Source of the DNA: an uncultured Flavobacteriales bacterium
Lineage (GTDB): Bacteria > Bacteroidota > Bacteroidia > Flavobacteriales_D > Sanyastnellaceae
Direction of reading: 5' to 3'
Assembly (NCBI GenBank): GCA_913057815.1
Contig: CAJXOV010000010.1
Location: forward strand, 1-13,742
Length of the DNA: 13,742 nucleotides
The notes under the pieces are model-generated. The model had not been told where the DNA came from. It saw nothing but the letters and a program-made list of their open reading frames with translations, and ran no database searches. The translations under genes were made by a program, and so were the position numbers. Shown piece after piece: positions 8,639-13,742 of this stretch (position 1 is its first letter; every line of letters begins with the position of its first letter).

Positions 8639-8768
8639 GTTCACTCAAAATCACGAAGCGTTAAGCGGATGTTCTATTTGAGCTCAGCTGTCGAGTTTTT
8701 AGAAGAAAAACTTGATAACAGCGTTTGCGAGTTTTGCATCCGTAGAGAAGTAATTTTGTGAAGTGAAC
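8639..8768. repeat. 130-base concentric imperfect palindrome (probable dispersed intergenic repeat)
   Basis: Three nested arm pairs share one centre near 8704. Outer: 8639-8654 with 8750-8768 (one wobble and a 3-base bulge). Middle: CGGATG 8666-8671 with CATCCG 8737-8742. Inner: 8688-8700 with 8706-8721, including CGAGTTTTT opposite AAAAACTTG, with a 5-base loop. The element fills most of the gap after cutC and would fold into a long hairpin. It resembles multi-copy intergenic repeats of Bacteroidota genomes; that is recollection, since only one copy is visible here. It also contains TAATTTTG (8751-8758), a perfect -7-like TAnnTTTG element, with a TTTG 23 bases upstream (8724-8727), so it could supply a promoter for the mannosidase gene. 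Confidence 0.75.
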
Positions 8769-8787
8769 TAGGACTAATTTCACAAGC

Positions 8788-8824
8788 CTTGATTTTTGGT
8801 TACTTTTTATCAAGAAAAAGTGAC
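8788..8824. repeat. Short hairpin repeat with interleaved inverted arms
   Basis: GTTACTTTTT (8799-8808) pairs with AAAAAGTGAC (8815-8824), with one wobble and a 6-base loop ATCAAG. That loop is itself the perfect reverse complement of CTTGAT at 8788-8793. The two pairings interleave with no linker bases, so they are probably alternatives rather than a pseudoknot. Similar CTTGAT...ATCAAG plus GTTACTTTT hairpins are common intergenic motifs in Flavobacteriia (recollection, not searched). It probably forms the right end of the same repeat unit as the preceding palindrome and ends 27 bases before the mannosidase ATG. Confidence 0.6.
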
Positions 8825-8851
8825 GTACGAACCGTAATTTGCAGTTTTACA

Positions 8852-11179
8852 ATGACTCACTTAAAGTATATTTTCAGTTTTATTCTACTTCTACTCTTGT
8901 TTGTGAATGCACATTCGCAAAACATATCAAAAGAAAAAACCCTTCACGAAAACTGGCAATTCTCTTCAGATTCAGAAACACTAAAAGGAAAAGCCATCAT
9001 CCCAGGAAACATCCATACAGATTTATGGAACGCAGGAATTATAGATGATCCATACAAAGGAACCAACGAGCTAGATTATCAATGGATTCAGGATTCTACT
9101 TGGACTTACAGCACCACTTTCGAAGTAACTGAACAAGAACTTTTGTACCACCAGATTTTTCTTGAATTCGAAGGATTAGACACCTATGCTACCATTTACT
9201 TAAATGAAATGGAAATAGGTAAATCTGAGAATATGTTTTTAGCATGGCAAAACGAGGTAAAGACATGGCTAAAAGAAGGAACCAATAGTCTTAAAGTCGT
9301 CTTCAAATCTCCTTATGAAGTTCATGCCAATACTGCTAAGAACTTGGGATATCAGCTACCTGCTTCGAATGATGCAGGTGATAATAAAATAAGTCCCTGG
9401 GTGAGAAAAGCACCTTATCATTTCGGGTGGGATTGGGCACCTAAATTCACTACTTGTGGGATTTACATGCCAGTTAATTTGGTTTTCAAGAATGAGACTT
9501 TCATAGAAGAAGTCTACGTCTACAATTCCTCCATATCGGAGAACGAAGCAGTATTGGAATACGAAATCACTTTGAATCATATTCCTAAAAAACTGAATTA
9601 CACCCTAGAACTAGCTGATTCTGAAGGATCCTATTTCTCTACTACAGAGTCTACTGATTTTCAAACCATAAAAGGAGAAATCAGAATAGAAAATCCAAAA
9701 ATATGGTGGCCAAATGGCTGGGGAGAACAACCTCTTTATGATTTTAAAATTCAACTAGGCGAAATGGATTCTTTCTCTCAAAAAGTAGGCCTAAGAATGG
9801 CCAGAGTTCGTCAGAATAAAGATAAAACTGGGGAGTCTTTTTTCTTTGAAGTAAATGGAGAAAAACTCTTTGCTAAAGGTGCCAACTACATTCCTCAGGA
9901 TGTCTTCATCAACCAAAAAACAAATGAAGATTATGAAAAGCTAATTCTACAAGCTAAAGATGCCAACTTTAATATGCTCAGAGTTTGGGGTGGAGGAATT
10001 TACGAAAAAGATGTTTTCTATGAACTGTGCGACAAGCACGGGATTCTAATTTGGCAAGATTTCATGTTTGCATGCAGCATGTATCCTTTTGACAAACAGT
10101 ATATCCAATCTGTAACCGAAGAGGTGGCGTACCAAGTAAAAAGACTGAGAAACCATGCAAGCTTGGCACATTGGAATGGGAATAATGAAGTGAATGTGGC
10201 TTGGAATAATTGGGGATGGCAAGATGAATATAAACTAGACGAGCGTAATCAAAGACAACTTTTAGCAGGTTATCAAAATCTATTTGAATATGCTATTCCT
10301 CAAACGGTCTATACCTATGACAAGCGTACTTATACCCATACATCTCCTCTTAGTAATTGGGGGCCAAAAGGAGATTTTAATTCAGGATCTATGCATTATT
10401 GGGGAGTATGGCATAACAGAGAACCTTTTGAAAATTACTCTAATAACGTAGGCAGATTCATGTCTGAATATGGATTTCAGAGTTTCCCGAGCATAGAATT
10501 ATTGCAACGCTACGTGCCAGAAGACTCTCTTTTCTTAGCCAGTGAATCTATGCAACACAGACAAAAGAGCTACATAGGAAACGCTCAAATCACTGATAGA
10601 ATACTGGATTATTTCCCAGAACCAGCTTCATTCGAGGAATTCGTGGAAATGAGCCAACTTACCCAAGCCATAGCCTATGAAAAAGCCATAGAAGCCCACA
10701 GAATGCAGCGTCCACATTGTATGGGAACGCTGTACTGGCAACTAAACGACTGTTGGCCTGGCCCCAGCTGGAGCACCATAGATTACTCTGGTGAAGAAAA
10801 AGCAGCACACTGGAAAGTAAAAGAAATGTATCAAAACGTTCTCCCAATCATAGAGATAGAAAAAGGAAACATCACCTCATTCATCAGTAATGACACCAAA
10901 CATAAATTACACTGTGAGCTTACTATTCAGGTGATAGATGCAGACTCAGGTGAAATCCTCAAAACTTCTACCAACACTACCCCTATAGAACCTCTTTCAA
11001 CTTCTTTTTCTAATGCTATTGAACGTTTTTTAAAGGTGAAATCTAAGAACTTCTACATCCATGCTGAAATTTTAGTAAATGGAGAAGTGGTTAGCCGTAG
11101 AAACATCATTCCTAACTGGTATACTTTTTCGCGTAGCAATGATTTGAATAAAATTAATTCCATATTTCTACTAAATTAA
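8852..11179 (+). CDS. Beta-mannosidase, GH2, secreted
   Basis: Hydrolyses terminal beta-mannosyl residues, for example Man-beta-1,4-GlcNAc in N-glycan cores or manno-oligosaccharides, with retention. 775 residues from the ATG at 8852. This start is chosen because a clean signal peptide follows (hydrophobic LLLLLF, ending AHSQ at residue 23); upstream in-frame codons, including a TTG at 8789, lie in the hairpin repeat. Domains: sugar-binding jelly roll at about 30-200 (PGNIHTDLW), Ig-like sandwich at about 200-320 (WWPNGWGEQPLYD), TIM barrel from about 335 (FAKGANYIPQD, LRVWGGGIYE). Acid/base Glu446 lies in HWNGNNE and nucleophile Glu539 in MSEYGFQS, both matching GH2 mannosidases. The protein ends soon after the VSRRNIIPNWYTF segment, where family members usually continue for a further beta-sandwich of roughly 60-80 residues. 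No T9SS domain; probably periplasmic. Confidence 0.93.
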   Translation: MTHLKYIFSFILLLLLFVNAHSQNISKEKTLHENWQFSSDSETLKGKAIIPGNIHTDLWNAGIIDDPYKGTNELDYQWIQDSTWTYSTTFEVTEQELLYHQIFLEFEGLDTYATIYLNEMEIGKSENMFLAWQNEVKTWLKEGTNSLKVVFKSPYEVHANTAKNLGYQLPASNDAGDNKISPWVRKAPYHFGWDWAPKFTTCGIYMPVNLVFKNETFIEEVYVYNSSISENEAVLEYEITLNHIPKKLNYTLELADSEGSYFSTTESTDFQTIKGEIRIENPKIWWPNGWGEQPLYDFKIQLGEMDSFSQKVGLRMARVRQNKDKTGESFFFEVNGEKLFAKGANYIPQDVFINQKTNEDYEKLILQAKDANFNMLRVWGGGIYEKDVFYELCDKHGILIWQDFMFACSMYPFDKQYIQSVTEEVAYQVKRLRNHASLAHWNGNNEVNVAWNNWGWQDEYKLDERNQRQLLAGYQNLFEYAIPQTVYTYDKRTYTHTSPLSNWGPKGDFNSGSMHYWGVWHNREPFENYSNNVGRFMSEYGFQSFPSIELLQRYVPEDSLFLASESMQHRQKSYIGNAQITDRILDYFPEPASFEEFVEMSQLTQAIAYEKAIEAHRMQRPHCMGTLYWQLNDCWPGPSWSTIDYSGEEKAAHWKVKEMYQNVLPIIEIEKGNITSFISNDTKHKLHCELTIQVIDADSGEILKTSTNTTPIEPLSTSFSNAIERFLKVKSKNFYIHAEILVNGEVVSRRNIIPNWYTFSRSNDLNKINSIFLLN

Positions 11180-11214
11180 AAACTCAACATAATCACCCTG
11201 ATAAACTGAGTTTT
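11179..11214 (+). terminator. Possible weak terminator after the beta-mannosidase gene
   Basis: AAAACTCA at 11179-11186 pairs perfectly with TGAGTTTT at 11207-11214. A small inner stem ATCA/TGAT (11192-11195 with 11199-11202) lies within the 20-base loop. The stem starts at the last base of the stop codon and ends in four T. The stem is A/T-rich and the T-run short, so efficiency is doubtful. The rest of the gap to 11325 shows no clear TAnnTTTG promoter or other element. Confidence 0.45.
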
Positions 11215-11325
11215 ACACGCACAAAAGCTCCAAGCATTTCAACTAGTTTTAGAAAAAATCAATTTACATCCAACCCTGCGAAGGAATTCTAAACTTTTAA
11301 TCGTCAAAAGCTAAATATCTAATTC

Positions 11326-12852
11326 ATGACCAAATTTTACATCAAAGCACTTTTTAGTGCTGCTTTCTTATTCTTTACCTTTTACTCAAATGCACAAGAC
11401 ATAGATGGATACGCTCTTTACAATGGCCAAAACAGCAGCACAGCATACCTAATAGATGCTGAAGGTGACATAGCTCATTCATGGTCTTGTCCTACTAATG
11501 CTAACTATGCCATGGCTTTAAAACCAAATGGAAATATAGTTAGGGGCGCTGTCAATAATGGTAACGATATCAATGGAGCCGCTGTAGGGGGAAGACTTCA
11601 AGAGCTTGATTATAATGGAGATGTAGTATGGGACTTTACTTATTCTACTTCTAACGTTGTTAGTCACCATGACCTTTGTTTAATGCCAAATGGAAATGTT
11701 CTTTTAATAGCATGGGAAATTGTTACTGAAGAAGATTTAGAAGCTATAGGTCTTGAGGATGCTGAGGATAAAAAAGCTACGCATATTATAGAAGTTCAAC
11801 AAGATGGAACCGGAGGTGAAATAGTTTGGGAATGGCATGTAATAGATCACTTTGTACAAGATGAAGATGACACTTTACCAAATTATGGAGTTATTTCAGA
11901 AAATCCTCAATTGTTAAACATAAATGTAGCTACAGATAGTCAGGGAGGCGGACCTGGCGGTGGTGGGCCCACTGATTGGTTTCATGTAAACGGAATAGAT
12001 TACAATCCTACTTTAGATCAAATCGTTTTTAGTTCAAGATTCTTAAATGAAATTTTTATCATAGATCATAGTACAACTACTGAAGAAGCATCTACACATA
12101 CAGGAGGAAACTCAGGAATGGGCGGAGATCTCCTTTACAGATGGGGAAAACCTAGTAATTATGATACCGCAGGAGATCAAATAATCAGTGGGCCAGTACA
12201 CGATGCTCGTTGGATTCTAGACGGAAGACCTAATGCAGGTTATATTCAAGTGTTTAACAATGAGGGAGGCTCAGGAAACTCTTCTACGGTAGACGCCATA
12301 GAAACTCCAGTAAGCGGATTTACATATGACAGAACCCCTGGAGAACAGTATACGCCAGCTTCATACTCATGGAGACATGAATGTATAGGAGATGCTGACG
12401 GGCAGTCTGCATCTGATAGAATGTCTAACGGAAATGTATTCGTTAATTTATCACAGTCTTTCATGTACGAAGCCACTGAAGACGGAGATATCGTGTGGCA
12501 GTATAACTCTGGTTCTCCGAAAGGATTCAGATACGAGTGTGATCACCCAGGAATTCTACAAATGATAGCTGACGGAATAATTGATGGTACGCAGTGCGCT
12601 GTTGGAGTATCTGAAATTAATAAGTTAAATGCTACCATTTTCCCTAACCCTTCTACTGGAGTGTTTTCAGTAATGGGAGAATTCGGAGCTAATGGAGCTG
12701 ATCAAATTCGTGTAACAGATGTTTTCGGTAAAGAAATTCTAGCGTTGCAAAACGTACAAACAATAGATCTTACTGCTCAGTCTGCTGGAATATACTTCAT
12801 CACTATTTCAGCTGGAGAAAATCAAGTGACTAGAAAAGTAATCGTTGAATGA
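11326..12852 (+). CDS. Arylsulfotransferase-family beta-propeller protein with T9SS sorting domain
   Basis: 508 residues. Signal peptide of about 24 residues ending SNAQ, beta-propeller body at about 25-425, type A T9SS sorting domain at about 433-508 (ATIFPNPSTGVFSV, GIYFITIS). The body matches arylsulfotransferase (ASST-like) proteins: blade motifs PNGN at 67-70 and 121-124 and SNGNV, plus Asp/Gly-rich turns each followed by VW. Four His segments fit the family's active-site layout: SHHDL (His114/115), WFHVNGIDYNP followed by SSR (His220), GPVHDARW (His292) and WRHEC (His351). The best candidate for the sulfate-accepting His is His351, by motif order only. A Gly-rich loop lies at about 205-214. 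Sulfotransferase activity on phenols is not proven for T9SS-linked members; a binding or structural propeller is the alternative. It overlaps the CotH gene by 4 bases, so the two are translationally coupled. Export to the surface or medium is predicted. Confidence 0.85.
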   Translation: MTKFYIKALFSAAFLFFTFYSNAQDIDGYALYNGQNSSTAYLIDAEGDIAHSWSCPTNANYAMALKPNGNIVRGAVNNGNDINGAAVGGRLQELDYNGDVVWDFTYSTSNVVSHHDLCLMPNGNVLLIAWEIVTEEDLEAIGLEDAEDKKATHIIEVQQDGTGGEIVWEWHVIDHFVQDEDDTLPNYGVISENPQLLNINVATDSQGGGPGGGGPTDWFHVNGIDYNPTLDQIVFSSRFLNEIFIIDHSTTTEEASTHTGGNSGMGGDLLYRWGKPSNYDTAGDQIISGPVHDARWILDGRPNAGYIQVFNNEGGSGNSSTVDAIETPVSGFTYDRTPGEQYTPASYSWRHECIGDADGQSASDRMSNGNVFVNLSQSFMYEATEDGDIVWQYNSGSPKGFRYECDHPGILQMIADGIIDGTQCAVGVSEINKLNATIFPNPSTGVFSVMGEFGANGADQIRVTDVFGKEILALQNVQTIDLTAQSAGIYFITISAGENQVTRKVIVE

Positions 12853-13742
12853 GAGTTTTAACTGGATTTTTCTACGCTATTCTTCTAACCGGGTGCTCTC
12901 TTATAAGTGCGCCCTTACTTGCACAGGATGATTTTTACGACATAGACCACATTCCAGAAATTAAAGTGATTTTCACTCAGGAAAACTGGGATGAGATTCT
13001 AGATCAGTTCTATATAGACGGTCTTGAAGAAAGACTTCTTTGTGATGTGGAAATAGACGGTACACTCATAGAAGGAGCAGGAATCCGATACAAAGGATTC
13101 AGCTCCGTAAGTGTGAATTATAACAAAAACCCGTTCAACATTAAACTTGATTACACAAACCCTGACGCGGCTCATCAAGGAACAGATAAAATCAAACTTT
13201 CTAATGTAATTCAGGATCCCTCTTTCGTGAGAGAAGTATTATCTTATGAAATAGCCAGAAATTACATGCCTGCAGGTAAAGCTAATTTCGCTAAGCTTTT
13301 CATAAACGATGAGTACTGGGGACTTTACACGAATGTAGAAGCCGTGAACAAGGATTTTCTATCTAAACATTTTCAGTCTACAGTTGGAGCGTTTTTCAAA
13401 TGCAATCCTGAAGAGCTAGAGCTCTTTGGAGAAAACGCTAACCTGAGCAATTCTCCAGGAACAGCTGAAGAAGATTACCATGAGTTATATTCTCTAAAAT
13501 CAGACACAGGATGGGAAGAATTAGTAAGCTTTATAGCTACACTAAATGAAAACCCAGCTGATGTAGAACCAGAGCTAAACATAGACCGTGCGCTGTGGAT
13601 GCACGCACTGAACTATTCGTTTATAAACTTTGATAGTTACGTAGGTTATGGTCAGAACTACTACATCTATCAAGATGAAAACGGACAGTTCAATCCTATT
13701 TTATGGGACATGAATATGTCATTCGGGAGTTTCAGACTTACA
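12849..13742 (+). CDS. CotH kinase family protein (3' partial)
   Basis: 298 codons are visible with no stop before the window edge. The ATG overlaps the previous stop (ATGA), a typical coupled start. Family segments: IPEIKVIFTQENWDEIL (about 36-52), IRYKGFSS with Lys82, KIKLSN, DPSFVREVLSYEIAR, WGLYTNVEAVNKDFL, and PILWDMNMSFG with Asp287 near the right edge, the position of the metal-binding WDxD/N motif of CotH kinases. CotH proteins are atypical protein kinases known from Bacillus spore coats; Bacteroidota relatives are exported and their substrates are mostly unknown. The N-terminus can be read as a lipoprotein signal (LLTGC, Cys16) or as a type I signal ending LLAQ at residue 26. A substrate among neighbouring exported proteins is possible; the coupled sulfotransferase-like protein is the obvious candidate (inference). 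The C-terminus, where a T9SS domain might lie, is outside the window. Confidence 0.9.
   Translation, partial: MRVLTGFFYAILLTGCSLISAPLLAQDDFYDIDHIPEIKVIFTQENWDEILDQFYIDGLEERLLCDVEIDGTLIEGAGIRYKGFSSVSVNYNKNPFNIKLDYTNPDAAHQGTDKIKLSNVIQDPSFVREVLSYEIARNYMPAGKANFAKLFINDEYWGLYTNVEAVNKDFLSKHFQSTVGAFFKCNPEELELFGENANLSNSPGTAEEDYHELYSLKSDTGWEELVSFIATLNENPADVEPELNIDRALWMHALNYSFINFDSYVGYGQNYYIYQDENGQFNPILWDMNMSFGSFRLT

Noticed and set aside
8788..8824. H-type pseudoknot or riboswitch
   Set aside because: The interleaved arms have zero-length linkers, which a pseudoknot of these stem lengths cannot span, and no known riboswitch core is visible.
8789..8851. TTG at 8789 as the start of the beta-mannosidase
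   Set aside because: It would translate the hairpin repeat and put 21 charged or irregular residues before a perfect signal peptide; the ATG at 8852 is far better.
8839..9048. 69-codon + strand open frame overlapping the mannosidase start
   Set aside because: It overlaps the real gene in another frame, has no family features and no independent initiation signal.
11180..11325. Remnant of the missing mannosidase C-terminus after the stop codon
   Set aside because: Reading on in the same frame gives a short polar stretch ending in a stop, with no resemblance to the terminal beta-sandwich.
12246..12476. Minus-strand open frame inside the sulfotransferase-like gene; similar short ones at 3702-3890, 4056-4286, 5097-5294, 9356-9580 and 10659-10847
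   Set aside because: All lie mainly opposite well-supported genes with intact domains; none shows a signal, motif or promoter of its own.
1..13742. Defence island, CRISPR array, insertion sequence, tRNA or rRNA
   Set aside because: No spaced direct repeats, transposase or nuclease genes, or tRNA/rRNA-like sequences were recognised on either strand by eye.

Overview
The window looks like a chromosomal segment from a member of the Bacteroidota, probably a marine or environmental Flavobacteriales-like organism outside the classical Flavobacteriaceae. The grounds are a MurF–alanine racemase fusion gene, two proteins with C-terminal type IX secretion (T9SS) sorting domains, Bacteroidota-style lipoproteins, AT-rich DNA, few Shine-Dalgarno sequences and TAnnTTTG-type promoter elements. 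The lineage below phylum level is a guess. Every gene lies on the + strand.

Layout. (1) 1–2430: 3' part of a fused MurF-like ligase/alanine racemase gene for cell-wall D-alanine metabolism, running in from the left edge. (2) 2509–5115: a large secreted subtilisin-family (S8) protease with two fibronectin type III domains, a GEVED-type domain and a T9SS sorting domain. A strong hairpin terminator follows. (3) 5185–8612: a tight three-gene run encoding a GH20 beta-N-acetylhexosaminidase lipoprotein, a small lipoprotein of unknown function and a CutC-family TIM-barrel protein. (4) 8613–8851: a gap filled by a 130-base concentric imperfect palindrome and a second short hairpin, which together look like a dispersed intergenic repeat. 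(5) 8852–11179: a GH2 beta-mannosidase with a signal peptide. (6) 11326–13742: a secreted arylsulfotransferase-family beta-propeller protein with a T9SS sorting domain, overlapping by 4 bases a CotH-kinase-family gene that runs off the right edge.

How the genes may work together. GH20 hexosaminidase plus GH2 beta-mannosidase is the enzyme pair needed to take apart the GlcNAc/Man-beta-1,4-GlcNAc part of N-glycan-like or mannan/chitin-related oligosaccharides. The CutC gene sits between them, which suggests a glycan-linked role rather than copper handling (inference). The S8 protease could supply glycopeptides from host or algal glycoproteins, but it is separated from the sugar genes by a terminator. 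The arylsulfotransferase-like and CotH genes form a separate, translationally coupled pair.

No convincing new defence system, CRISPR array, RNA gene or insertion sequence was seen. The points most worth a second look are the Glu in place of the catalytic Asp in the S8 protease, the palindromic repeat, CutC in a glycan operon, the degenerate MurF half of the fusion, and the sulfotransferase-like/CotH pair.
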